In this document: positions 6,680 to 14,663 of the stretch, piece by piece
Position numbering within the stretch: the stretch's first letter is position 1
Layout of the letters: each line of letters opens with the position of its first letter
Assembly (NCBI GenBank): GCA_035535195.1
Contig: DATLQK010000027.1
Span: forward strand, 1-28,072
Length of the DNA: 28,072 bases
DNA from: JACDAN01 sp035535195
GTDB lineage: Bacteria > Actinomycetota > Thermoleophilia > Gaiellales > Gaiellaceae
Direction: 5' to 3'
Notes under the pieces: generated by a model
What the model saw: only the letters and a program-made list of their open reading frames with translations
The model's database searches: none
Told to the model about the DNA's origin: nothing
Translations under genes and position numbers: made by a program

Positions 6680-7531
6680 ATGGCGTCGCTCCACCCCCTG
6701 AGCACGCTGGCGACGCGAGAACCCGACCCGCTGCGGCGCGCGCTCCGCGCTCAGGCGCGTGAGATCGTCGCGCGCGAGCCGGGCACGCGGCTCGGTTCCG
6801 ACCCGGAGGAGCTCCACAAGCAACGCGTCGCGACCAGACGGCTGAGGTCGCTTCTGCGCTCGACCCGGGAGCGGATCGAGGATCTGAACCGAGGGGCACG
6901 GCTCGAGTCCGAGCTGCGCTGGCTCGGAGGCGTCCTCGGCGAGGTTCGCGACCGCGACGTCTTGAGCTCCCACCTGATAGGCGGACTCGGAACGATCGAG
7001 GAGGGGGCGTCATTCGGCGGCATCCTGGAGCTGCTCGACGGCGAGCGGGAGGAAGCTCGCCACGCGCTAATCGACGCGCTCGACTCGACCCGCTATGCGA
7101 CGCTGCTCGCGGAGTTCGACTCGCCGCCTGCGCTCCGTGAGGGCGAGCGCTTCGCCACGGCGGTCGCCGCGGAGTACGAGCGGCTGCGCAAGGCTGCCAA
7201 GCGGCTTGGTACGGACTCGTCCGACGCGGAGCTGCATCGCGTGCGGATTCGGGCGAAGCGTTCGCGTTACGCCGCCGAGGCGCTCGGCGGTGAGCCGCGG
7301 TTTGTCGCTCGCGCGAAGCTGCTGCAGGACGTGCTCGGCGAGCACCAGGACGCGGTGGTCGCGGAAAAGCGGATCCGAGAGCTCATTGCCGCAGTGCGCG
7401 GCACCGGGCGTACCGCCCTCGTTGCAGGGAGGCTGATCGAGCGCCAGCGGCGCCGCCGGATCGAGGCTCGGGAGGCGTGGCCGAAGGCGTGGGCACGGCT
7501 CCGACGCGCCGGCGACGACGCGTGGCGCTGA
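6680..7531 (+). CDS. CHAD-domain protein (polyphosphate-binding helical domain)
   Basis: 283-residue, almost entirely alpha-helical protein with two CHAD half-repeats. The conserved basic signatures are LHKQRVATRRLRSLLR in the first half and LHRVRIRAKRSRYAAEAL in the second. CHAD domains bind inorganic polyphosphate through such His, Lys and Arg surfaces. The position beside ppk1, ppx and a MutT1-like hydrolase supports that role here. The ATG at 6680 is preferred over an in-frame start at 6647 because a leaderless promoter pattern ends exactly there and the 6647 start lies inside the 20-bp palindrome. The 3' end overlaps the next gene. Whether it scaffolds, stores or regulates polyphosphate cannot be told from sequence. 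Confidence 0.85.
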   Translation: MASLHPLSTLATREPDPLRRALRAQAREIVAREPGTRLGSDPEELHKQRVATRRLRSLLRSTRERIEDLNRGARLESELRWLGGVLGEVRDRDVLSSHLIGGLGTIEEGASFGGILELLDGEREEARHALIDALDSTRYATLLAEFDSPPALREGERFATAVAAEYERLRKAAKRLGTDSSDAELHRVRIRAKRSRYAAEALGGEPRFVARAKLLQDVLGEHQDAVVAEKRIRELIAAVRGTGRTALVAGRLIERQRRRRIEAREAWPKAWARLRRAGDDAWR

Positions 7532-8337
7532 CGCCGGAGGTTCGCGCCGCCGGAGCAGTACTCCGCCGGGTCGGGCCCGCGGGGATGGAGGTGCTGCTCG
7601 TGCACCGTCCGCGGTATGACGACTGGACGTTCCCGAAGGGCAAGGCGGAGGACGGCGAATCCGACGAGGAGAACGCCCTCCGCGAGGTCGAGGAGGAGAC
7701 GGGGTATCGGGGCACCGTTGGCGTCGAGCTCCCGAGCTCGAGCTACCGCGACAGCCGCGGACGGCGGAAGCTCGTGCGCTACTGGACGATGCGACCGGAG
7801 TCCGGCTCGTTCCGCCCCGGGCGCGAGGTCGACGAGGTGCGCTGGCTGACCGAGCACGAGGCGGCACGAACGCTCACCTACGAGCGGGACCGGGAGGTCT
7901 TGGCCGCCGTGCCGCCGCCGCTCCTTCTCGTGCGCCACGCGTGGGCAGGCGACAGTAGCGAGTGGAAGGGGGACGACGAGCTCCGGCCTCTGGACGAGCG
8001 GGGTCGGCGGCAGGCGGAGGCGCTCGTGGGCCTGGTCGAGCCGTTCCGGATCGACCGGATCGTCTCCAGCCCGTTCGTACGCTGCGTCCAAGCGGTCGAG
8101 CCGCTCGCCAGGGCCCGCGGCCTCGAGGTGACGACCGCCGACGAGCTGGCCGAGGGAGAGGGCCCCGAGGTCGTGTCGCGCTACCTCCACGACCTCGCCG
8201 GCGAGGCGGCGGTGGTGTGCGGGCACGGTCCCGAATTGCAGCCGCTCTTCGACAAGGTGAAGAAGGGCGCGACAGTCTTCGTCGAGGCCGCGCCGGAGAG
8301 GCTTCTCGAGCTCGGTCGGCTGCCGGCGCCCGACTAA
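7477..8337 (+). CDS. Nudix hydrolase fused to histidine phosphatase (MutT1-like)
   Basis: About 286 residues. The N-terminal Nudix domain carries an intact box: Gly55, Glu61 and the REVEEETGY block. The C-terminal histidine-phosphatase domain has the RH motif in LLLVRHAWAG, SSPFVRCVQAVEPLA and a second His in VVCGHGPEL. This architecture matches mycobacterial MutT1, which degrades 8-oxo-dGTP and dinucleoside polyphosphates. Two starts are possible: GTG 7477, which overlaps the CHAD gene by 55 nt and has GAGG about 10 nt upstream, or GTG 7522, overlapping by 10 nt. Coupling to the CHAD gene and proximity to polyphosphate enzymes suggest a role in nucleotide or polyphosphate housekeeping. Confidence 0.87.
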   Translation: MAEGVGTAPTRRRRRVALTPEVRAAGAVLRRVGPAGMEVLLVHRPRYDDWTFPKGKAEDGESDEENALREVEEETGYRGTVGVELPSSSYRDSRGRRKLVRYWTMRPESGSFRPGREVDEVRWLTEHEAARTLTYERDREVLAAVPPPLLLVRHAWAGDSSEWKGDDELRPLDERGRRQAEALVGLVEPFRIDRIVSSPFVRCVQAVEPLARARGLEVTTADELAEGEGPEVVSRYLHDLAGEAAVVCGHGPELQPLFDKVKKGATVFVEAAPERLLELGRLPAPD

Positions 8338-8347
8338 GGTCTCCGCC

Positions 8348-8821
8348 ATGCGACGGATCAACCTGGGCGCGCTCGAGATCCAGTACGACGAGGGTGACCC
8401 GGAGGGCTACAACGTCGGGTACAACCGCTTCGGGCCGCAGATCGAGGCCTCGCGGCTCGGCGCGACGATCTACGAGCTGCCGCCGGGCCAGAGCATCTGC
8501 CCCTATCACTACGAGTACCCCGACGAGGAGTGGATCCTCGTACTCAGCGGCCGCCCGACTCTTCGCGATCCCGACGGCGAGCACGAGCTCGAGCCGAACG
8601 ATTTGGTGTGCTTCCCGGAAGGCCCGGTCGGCGCCCACAAGGTGACGAACAACACCTCGGAGACGCTCAGGGTGATGATGCTGTCGACGAAGATGAACCC
8701 CGGCGTCGCCGTCTACCCCGACAGCGACAAGATCGGCGTCTGGCCCGTCCCGGGCGGTGGCCCGGACCAGATCCTGGTGCGACGGGAGAGCAACGTCGAG
8801 TATTTCGACGGGGAGCTCTAG
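8348..8821 (+). CDS. Cupin-domain protein
   Basis: 157 residues forming a single cupin barrel. Motif 1 is recognisable in CPYHYEYPDEEWILVLSG, where the second expected His is replaced by Tyr. Motif 2 is DLVCFPEGPVGAHKVTN, ending in the conserved His. One metal site is therefore plausible but not canonical. A sequence TAAGGT, overlapping the stop codon of the previous gene, lies 7 nt before the ATG and could be a -10 for a leaderless transcript. Alternatively AAGG could act as a weak ribosome site. The gene converges on ppx, with the stop codons overlapping in CTAG. The substrate and role are unknown. Confidence 0.75.
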   Translation: MRRINLGALEIQYDEGDPEGYNVGYNRFGPQIEASRLGATIYELPPGQSICPYHYEYPDEEWILVLSGRPTLRDPDGEHELEPNDLVCFPEGPVGAHKVTNNTSETLRVMMLSTKMNPGVAVYPDSDKIGVWPVPGGGPDQILVRRESNVEYFDGEL

Positions 8822-9708
8822 GCGGCCGCGGCCAGCTCCGCGAGGAGCTCGAGCACCACGCCTTCGCGCAGGCCGCCGCGCGCAACCTCGAGCTTGACGC
8901 CGAGCCGCCGCTGCACCTCGCGCAGCACGATCGTCCCCGCCGGAAGCACCCACGCCCGCTCGACCGGGATTCCGTGTTCCTCTGCCACCTGGACCGCTGG
9001 CGCCGCAGTCAGCGCGGCCAGCGCTCCGCCCAGCTCGTCGGCTCCGAGCCGGCGGCCGGCGATGCGACGCAGCGAGCGCGCCGTGCCCCCGGTGGCAAGG
9101 ACGGTCCGCGGGAGCGGCGGCGTGACGTGCTCGAGGGCCTCCTCGACGGCCTCGGCCGCCGCGATGAGCTCGGCCTCCGACGGCGGGTCGCTCACCAGGT
9201 AGCGCGCGGTCAGTCGGAGCGAGCCCAGGTCGAGGCAGTGGAGCCAGGAGACCTCCTCGGTCGTGCCGACCATCAGCTGCGTGGAGCCGCCGCCGACGTC
9301 GACGACGCCAACGGGCTCGCCCCCTGATCGGCAGCCGCGCACCGCGCCCGCATACGCGAGACGCCCCTCGTCCTCGGCTGACAGCTGGCGGACGGGCAGC
9401 CCCGTTGCCGACCGGACGACGTCCCTCAGCACCTCACCGTTCGAGCTCTGCCGCCCCGGTGCCGTCACGACCGCCTCGAGGCGGTCGACGCCGGCTTTCC
9501 TGCCCTCGACGGCATAGCGCCCGACAAGCCGTGCGAGCTGCTCGAGCTTCTGATCGGAGATCGAGCCGCACCGCTCGATGTCGTCCCCCATGCCGAGGTG
9601 CGCGCGGCGGGTCGCGATGATCGTCGGCCCTCGCCGGGAGTCCTTCGCCACTAGCAGGCGGACGGTGTTCGAGCCAACGTCGATCACCCCGGCCCGCATC
9701 GGCAGCAT
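8818..9708 (-). CDS. ppx: Exopolyphosphatase / guanosine pentaphosphatase family protein
   Basis: 296-residue actin-fold phosphatase of the short actinobacterial Ppx/GppA type, without the C-terminal HD domain of the long enzymes. The first phosphate loop VIDVGSNTVRLLV and the second VVDVGGGSTQLMVG are intact. Between them is the expected LSAEDEGRLAYAGA segment with the catalytic Glu. It hydrolyses polyphosphate ends or pppGpp. It follows ppk1 by only 24 nt on the same strand, so synthesis and degradation of polyphosphate are co-transcribed. The start could be the ATG at 9708 or the one at 9699; neither has a strong Shine-Dalgarno. The 3' end overlaps the cupin stop by 4 nt. Confidence 0.9.
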   Translation of the reverse strand: MLPMRAGVIDVGSNTVRLLVAKDSRRGPTIIATRRAHLGMGDDIERCGSISDQKLEQLARLVGRYAVEGRKAGVDRLEAVVTAPGRQSSNGEVLRDVVRSATGLPVRQLSAEDEGRLAYAGAVRGCRSGGEPVGVVDVGGGSTQLMVGTTEEVSWLHCLDLGSLRLTARYLVSDPPSEAELIAAAEAVEEALEHVTPPLPRTVLATGGTARSLRRIAGRRLGADELGGALAALTAAPAVQVAEEHGIPVERAWVLPAGTIVLREVQRRLGVKLEVARGGLREGVVLELLAELAAAA

Positions 9709-9732
9709 TCTGACGGGGAGGGCGGACGTGGC

Positions 9733-11829
9733 CTACCTCCCCCGACTCGACTCGGAGCGGCGGTGGAAGCGCGCGCGGGCGCTTCGCATCAGCGCGGCCT
9801 GTGCGGGTCTCGGCCGCTCGTCCTTTGCTGGGCGCGTGCGGCGCCAGGTGCCGTCCGACCGCAGCTCCCAGGCCTGGGAGTTGTCGGCGAGCAGCGAGTC
9901 GAACGCGCTCGACAGGCGCTGCTGGGCATACGAGTCGTCGATCGGGACGACGAGCTCGAGCCGATGGTCGAGGTTCCGGGGCATCAGGTCGGCGCTGCCG
10001 ATCAGATAGGTGGCGGCCTTGCCGGCCTCGAGGATGAACATCCGGCTGTGCTCGAGGTAGCGCCCGAGGATGCTCCGGACCCGGATGTTCTCGCTCATCC
10101 CGGGCACACCCGGCCGCAGCGAACAGACGCCGCGGGCGACGACGTCGATCTCAGTGCGCGCCTGCGACGCCTCGTAGAGCTCTTCGATCACGGCCTGGTC
10201 GGTCAACGCATTCACCTTGATCCGGATGCTCGCCTTCTTGCCCGCTTCCGCCGCCCGTGCAACCGCCCGGATCTCCTCGATCAGGCGCGTGCGGAGCGCG
10301 AACGGCGCGACCAGGAGCTTCCGAAAGCGCTGTGGCCGGCCGAACCCGGTCATGTGGTTGAAGAGGTCGGCGACGTCGGCGGCGACGTCCGGATCGGCCG
10401 TGAAGAGCCCGAAGTCCTCGTAGATGCGCGCGTTCAGCGCGTGGTAGTTGCCCGTGCCGACGTGGACGTAGCGGCGCAGCATGTCGCCTTCGCGCCGGAC
10501 GATCAGCGTCGCCTTCGCGTGGATCTTGAGGTTCGGAAACCCGTACACCACGTGGACGCCCGCACGTTCCAGGGCGCGCGACCACTCGATGTTGCGGTGC
10601 TCGTCGAAGCGCGCCTTGAGCTCGACGAGGCACACGCTCTGCTTGCCCTCCTCCGCGGCGTCGATCAGGGCGGGGACGAGCGGCGTCTCGTCGCTCGTCC
10701 GGTAGACGGTCGTCTTCAGCCCGACGACGCTCGGATCCTTCGCCGAGCCGCGCACGAACGCGTCGAAGCTGGTGGTGAACGACTCATATGGGTGGTGGAC
10801 GAGGATGTCGCCTCGCCGGATCTCCTGGAAGAACTCGGACGGAGAGGCGGCTTCGCCGATCCGCGGCTGGGTGACCGGCACCCATGGATCGTCCTTCAGG
10901 TCCGGGCGTTCCAGGCGCACCAGCTGGATCAGGTCGGCCAGGTCGAGCAGGCCCTCGACCGGGTAGAGCTGATCCTCGCTCGCGCCGAGACCGTCGAGGA
11001 GGCGGTCGCGCATCTCGGGCGACATGGCCTCGCTGATCTCGACGCGGACGACATCGCCGAACCGTCGCCGGCGCAACTCGAGCTCCACTGCCTCCAGGAG
11101 GTCGTCTGCCTCATCCGATACCTCGAAATCGGCGTCGCGCGTGACGCGGAAGGCGGCGCACTCGCTGATCTCCATTTCCGGGAAGAGCCACGGGAGGAAG
11201 TGCGCGATCACCTGCTCGAGCGGGACGAAGAGGTTGCGTCGGCCGATCTCGAGGAACCTGGGCAGGACCTCCGGCACCTTCACGCGCGCCAGGCGCCGCT
11301 CGCCCGTCTCCGGATCGATGACGAAGAGACCGAGCGACAGTGACAGGCCCGAGATGTACGGAAACGGTTGCCCCGGCCCGACGGCGAGCGGCGTCAGCAC
11401 CGGGAAGATCTCGCGCTCGAACCGCTCCGTCAGCTCGGCCAGGTCGCGCCCCCGGAGCTCGCCGACGTCGCCCACCGAGATCCCCTGCGCATCCAGCTCG
11501 CCGAGCAGGTCGCGTCGGAGGAGCTTCGACTGGCGGGCCGTGAGCTCGGTCACGCGTCGGCGGATGTCGACCAGCGCCTCGAGCGGCGTGCGACCGTCGG
11601 CCGAGCGAACGCTGACGCCGGAGGCGATCAGCCCCAACAGGCCCGCGACACGGACCATGAAGAACTCGTCGAGGTTCGACGAGAAGATCGCGCAGAACCT
11701 GATGCGCTCGAGCAGCGGCACGCCGCGGTCCTCGGCGAGCTCGAGCACGCGCGAGTTGAAATCGAGCCAGGAAAGCTCTCGATTGAGAAGCCGATCGGCT
11801 TCTCGTGCCGACGCTGCGACGGCCGGCAC
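9733..11829 (-). CDS. ppk1: Polyphosphate kinase 1
   Basis: 698 residues, the expected size for PPK1, which reversibly transfers the ATP gamma-phosphate onto polyphosphate. The N-terminal signature LLNRELSWLDFNSRVLELA and SSNLDEFFMVRVAGL are present. The autophosphorylated His is in YVHVGTGNYH (about residue 455), with RFDEHRNIEWSRALERAG before it. The C-terminal SADLMPRNLDHRLELVVPI block is intact. The GTG start at 11829 directly abuts the TAG of the upstream response regulator gene (TAGGTG), so the genes are almost certainly co-transcribed and translationally coupled. With the PHO box before the regulator, this implies phosphate-responsive control of polyphosphate synthesis. Confidence 0.95.
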   Translation of the reverse strand: MPAVAASAREADRLLNRELSWLDFNSRVLELAEDRGVPLLERIRFCAIFSSNLDEFFMVRVAGLLGLIASGVSVRSADGRTPLEALVDIRRRVTELTARQSKLLRRDLLGELDAQGISVGDVGELRGRDLAELTERFEREIFPVLTPLAVGPGQPFPYISGLSLSLGLFVIDPETGERRLARVKVPEVLPRFLEIGRRNLFVPLEQVIAHFLPWLFPEMEISECAAFRVTRDADFEVSDEADDLLEAVELELRRRRFGDVVRVEISEAMSPEMRDRLLDGLGASEDQLYPVEGLLDLADLIQLVRLERPDLKDDPWVPVTQPRIGEAASPSEFFQEIRRGDILVHHPYESFTTSFDAFVRGSAKDPSVVGLKTTVYRTSDETPLVPALIDAAEEGKQSVCLVELKARFDEHRNIEWSRALERAGVHVVYGFPNLKIHAKATLIVRREGDMLRRYVHVGTGNYHALNARIYEDFGLFTADPDVAADVADLFNHMTGFGRPQRFRKLLVAPFALRTRLIEEIRAVARAAEAGKKASIRIKVNALTDQAVIEELYEASQARTEIDVVARGVCSLRPGVPGMSENIRVRSILGRYLEHSRMFILEAGKAATYLIGSADLMPRNLDHRLELVVPIDDSYAQQRLSSAFDSLLADNSQAWELRSDGTWRRTRPAKDERPRPAQAALMRSARARFHRRSESSRGR

Positions 11830-12525
11830 CTACTTCAACTGGGGCTCGAGCTTGTAGCCGACTCCGTAGCGCGTGTGGAGGAACGCGTGCTCCGAGGAGC
11901 GTGCGTCGATCTTCTCCCGGAGCTTACGAACGAAGACGTCGACCGTCCGGTCGCGTCTCGTCAGGCGCCGACCCCAGATCTTCTGCAGCAGCTCGTCGCG
12001 CGTGACGACGCGCGGGCTCTCGGCGGCGAGCGCGTAGAGCAGCCGGAACTCCGTCGGCGTGAGCTCGACGCTGCGGCCGTCGAGATAGGCCTGCACGCTC
12101 AACGGGTCAATCCTAAGGCCGGCGAGCTCGATCGCCTCGCCTCGCGCCGGCACCTGCTCCCGGATGCCGCGGCGGGCCGCCGCCCTCACACGGGCGACCA
12201 GCTCCCGCATCGAGAACGGCTTCACGAGGTAGTCGTCTGCGCCGAGCTCGAGCGTCTTCACGCGGTCCTCCTCGCTGCCGCGCGCACTCACGACGAGGAC
12301 CGGCACGCCGATCCCCTCCGCCCGGGCGGACTCGATCAACGACCAGCCGTCGAGCATCGGCAGCATCAGGTCGACGACGCAGACGTCGAGCTGCTCGTAC
12401 CGCAGCCGGGCGAGCCCTGCCTGTCCGTTGGACGCCCAGCGGGCGTCGAAGCCGGCGGCAACGAGGTGACTGGCCATCCCCCTGGCGATGACCTCGTCGT
12501 CCTCGATGATCAGGACTCTGGCCAC
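11830..12525 (-). CDS. OmpR/PhoB-family response regulator 1 (PhoB/RegX3-like)
   Basis: 231 residues. The receiver domain has the acidic pocket IIEDD, phospho-acceptor Asp52 in VVDLMLP and Lys in YLVKPFS. The C-terminal winged helix has the recognition-helix region RTVDVFVRKLREKID and the wing TRYGVGYKLEP. GTG 12525 is chosen because it aligns exactly with the start of the 231-residue paralogue at 18700-19395. An in-frame TTG at 12540 is the alternative. CAAGAT, 6 nt upstream of the GTG, could be a weak -10 of a leaderless transcript. No kinase gene is adjacent. It heads an operon with ppk1 and ppx, behind a three-unit PHO box, so it may autoregulate or be driven by its paralogue. Confidence 0.92.
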   Translation of the reverse strand: MARVLIIEDDEVIARGMASHLVAAGFDARWASNGQAGLARLRYEQLDVCVVDLMLPMLDGWSLIESARAEGIGVPVLVVSARGSEEDRVKTLELGADDYLVKPFSMRELVARVRAAARRGIREQVPARGEAIELAGLRIDPLSVQAYLDGRSVELTPTEFRLLYALAAESPRVVTRDELLQKIWGRRLTRRDRTVDVFVRKLREKIDARSSEHAFLHTRYGVGYKLEPQLK

Positions 12526-12565
12526 GATCCGATCTTGCAACGCGTCACGAGCCTGCGGGGCATCC

Positions 12566-12598
12566 GCAAGGTGAAGGTGCTGTGACGAAGTGGTGAAC
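12566..12598 (-). promoter_or_regulatory. Three-unit PHO box upstream of regulator 1-ppk1-ppx
   Basis: Three consecutive 11-nt units on the minus strand: GTTCACCACTT, CGTCACAGCAC and CTTCACCTTGC. The TCAC cores sit exactly 11 bp apart. The first unit is identical to the first unit of the box before pstS. The box lies about 40 bp before the regulator start. Confidence 0.75.
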
Positions 12599-12606
12599 GC
12601 TTGCCC

Positions 12607-13309
12607 TCAGGCGGCGAGGCGGCTGGTCGGGCGGAGATGCCACGGGACGACGTAGGCGCGCGCGGGCGAACGGAGGTAGGCGATAACGGCCTCCTCGCTC
12701 TTTACGCAGGGAGGAACGTCTTCCAGGTCTCGAGGTGCTCCGGCCGGTGGAAGTCACCCGAGGCGATCCCGGGCAGGTCCTCGTCTGCGACCCAGCCGAA
12801 GGTCTGGTCGCGGTTGATCAGCTCCCAGCGGTCGACGAGGCCGTTCAGCCGCTCGCGTTCTGCCAGAACCAGCGCGTCGCGTTCCGAATCGTCGGATCGG
12901 GGATCGCGCTGTGCGGGTGTGCGGCGACGAGGGCAGCTCCCTCCGCCCGGGCCGCGGCGAGCGCCGCCTCGGGGCCGTCCTCGAGCGGGACCCAGCTGCG
13001 CAGGCCGAGCGCCAGCGCGTGCGCCGACTCCGCAGAGTCGGGCCCGTCGAAGGTGAGCTCGAGGCCCGGGATCAGCAACAGGTTGTACTGCTCCCGGGCC
13101 CGCCGAGCTTCGCGGTCGATCGCGCCGACGTAGCGCCGGTGCGTCAGCTCCGTGACGTACAGCGGCGAGTGCGGGACGGCGTGGTCGGTGAGGCAGAGCA
13201 CGTCGAAGCCGTGCATCCCGTAGAGGTCGACGAGCTCGGTCAACGTCAGGCTCCCGTCGCTCCAGGTGCTGTGGGCGTGGAGCTCGCAGAGAAGCGGTCG
13301 CATGTCCAT
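12607..13309 (-). pseudogene. PHP-domain phosphoesterase, interrupted by two frameshifts
   Basis: The N-terminal frame (13309 to 12845) encodes a PHP metal-dependent phosphoesterase start with HAHSTWSDG, LCLTDHAV, PGLELTF and AHPHS. It stops prematurely after NATRWFWQNA. The expected continuation (ERLNGLVDRWELINRDQ, then GIASGDFHRPEHLETWKTFLP) is in the -1 frame and ends at 12702. The last part (KSEEAVIAYLRSP, then VVPWHLRP) is in a third frame, again shifted by -1, ending at a TGA at 12607-12609. Breakpoints lie near 12850-12868 and 12704-12712. All three segments keep good codon bias. This could be recent pseudogenisation, two sequencing errors or recoding; no slippery heptamer is visible. 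The start is ATG 13309 or 13303. Confidence 0.75.
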
Positions 13310-13387
13310 GGCACAAGCGTGGCGGCCCCGCGCCACGAGCTGGGCCAAAAAGCGGTGAAGGAGAAGGGAAGAAGCGGAGAACGCCGC

Positions 13388-14236
13388 TCAGGCGAGCGAC
13401 GTCGCCGGCTCGGCGGCGGGGAGGATTGCGGCGAGCGCGCGCTCGAAGACGTCCCCCGGCTCGAGCGCGTACTCCTGGGTGAACTCGACCGCGCCGTTCA
13501 GCTCCAGCACGACGTGATCGCCGTCCGGAGTCGGCAGCAGGTCGACGCCGACGAGGTCGCCCTCGATCGCGCGCGCCGCCGCGACCGCGAGGCCGCAGGC
13601 CGCCGGCGGCGGGGCAATGACCGGCTCGCGCGTCGCCCCGAGAGCGACGTTCGTCCGCCACTCGCCGGGGGCGGCGACCCGGCGGATCGCCCCGACGACG
13701 GTGCACCCGGCGACGACGAGCCGCAGGTCGTGGCCCTGCGGCGGAACGAGCTCCTGCACGAGCGCGCCGTGGGCGCGGAACCATTGTCGATTTCGGTCGT
13801 GCTCCAGCACGGCCCGCAGCTCGGAGACGGTCTCGCAGAGGACGACGTCGCGGCCCCAGCTCCCGAACCGCGGCTTGACGACGACCGGCGGCGGGAACGG
13901 GAGCGCCGCGTTCGCCGCCGTGACGTGCACGGTCCTCGGGTGCGGGATCCCGGCGCCGGCGAGGATTCGCGAAGTCGCGAGCTTGTCATGCGCTGCGACG
14001 AGCGCGCCGGGCGGATTGAGCACCTTGACGCCGGCGCCTTGCAGCCTGGCGAGCTCCCAGAGCCCAACTTCGATCCCGTCCAGCGCCTCCGAGACGTCGA
14101 GCCGGCCGAGTGCGACGTCGCCTTCCTCGAGTCCTCGCAGTGCGTCGGCCGGGGCGAGGACGCGCGTCTCCGTGTGGGTCCGCGCGAGAGCGACGTTGGT
14201 AGGCGTTCGGCGGTGGGCGACGATCCCGACGCGCAT
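13388..14236 (-). CDS. RimK/LysX-like ATP-grasp ligase
   Basis: 282-residue ATP-grasp protein. Visible parts are the pre-ATP-grasp domain (MRVGIVAHRRTPTN), the central domain entrance with Lys in AHDKLATSRILAGAGIPHPRT, and the nucleotide-binding PPVVVKPRFGSWGRDV. Further on are ALVQELVPPQGHDLRLVVAG and the metal-binding VVLELNGAVEFTQEY. The order matches RimK/LysX enzymes that ligate an amino acid or amine to a carboxylate via an acyl phosphate. The start is ATG 14236; longer in-frame extension would run into arsC. A CATACT lies 9 nt before the start. It follows the pstB-arsC genes on the same strand by 31 nt and may be co-transcribed, but no specific link to phosphate can be shown. Confidence 0.8.
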   Translation of the reverse strand: MRVGIVAHRRTPTNVALARTHTETRVLAPADALRGLEEGDVALGRLDVSEALDGIEVGLWELARLQGAGVKVLNPPGALVAAHDKLATSRILAGAGIPHPRTVHVTAANAALPFPPPVVVKPRFGSWGRDVVLCETVSELRAVLEHDRNRQWFRAHGALVQELVPPQGHDLRLVVAGCTVVGAIRRVAAPGEWRTNVALGATREPVIAPPPAACGLAVAAARAIEGDLVGVDLLPTPDGDHVVLELNGAVEFTQEYALEPGDVFERALAAILPAAEPATSLA

Positions 14237-14267
14237 TGTCCCCGAAGTATGGAGCCAAAAAGGCCTG

Positions 14268-14663
14268 CTAGCTACCGCTTTCCACTTTTTCACCGCTTCG
14301 AGCGAGGTCGTTCACGAGGCGCGAGATCTCGTCTCGGATCGCCCGCACCGCGTCGAGCGGCTTCCCCGCGGGATCCTCGAGCTCCCAGTCGACGTAGCGC
14401 TTGCCGGGAACGACGGGGCAGGCGTCACCGCAGCCCATCGTCACGACGACGTCGGCCCACTCCGCGTCTGCGGTCTCGAGCCGGTGCGGCTTGCGATCGG
14501 CCAGGTCGATCCCGACCTCGCGCATCGCCTCGACGACCTCGGGGTGGACGTGCTCGGCCGGCGCTGTCCCCGCCGACCGGCCCTCCCCGCCGGCGCGTTC
14601 GTACAGCGCCTCCGCGATCTGCGACCGGCCCGCGTTCTGGACGCAGACGAACAGCGCGCGCAT
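14268..14663 (-). CDS. arsC: ArsC-type arsenate reductase (low-molecular-weight phosphatase fold)
   Basis: 131 residues. The phosphatase loop CVQNAGRS carries the CX5R nucleophile Cys7 and Arg13. Two further cysteines in TMGCGDACP (78 and 82) are the redox relay seen in thioredoxin- or mycothiol-coupled arsenate reductases, and they argue against a plain tyrosine phosphatase. The following DWELEDPAG segment supplies the catalytic acid. The ATG shares its A with the TGA of pstB, so the two are translationally coupled. Arsenate enters cells through Pst phosphate transporters, so co-expression of a reductase with the transporter ATPase makes physiological sense. No arsenite exporter is seen in the window. 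Confidence 0.87.
   Translation of the reverse strand: MRALFVCVQNAGRSQIAEALYERAGGEGRSAGTAPAEHVHPEVVEAMREVGIDLADRKPHRLETADAEWADVVVTMGCGDACPVVPGKRYVDWELEDPAGKPLDAVRAIRDEISRLVNDLARSGEKVESGS

Noticed and set aside
13351..13382. A fourth PHO box before the PHP phosphoesterase gene
   Set aside because: Only one unit (GGTGAAG on the plus strand) is good; the positions 11 and 22 bp away are degenerate (GGGAA, GAGAA).
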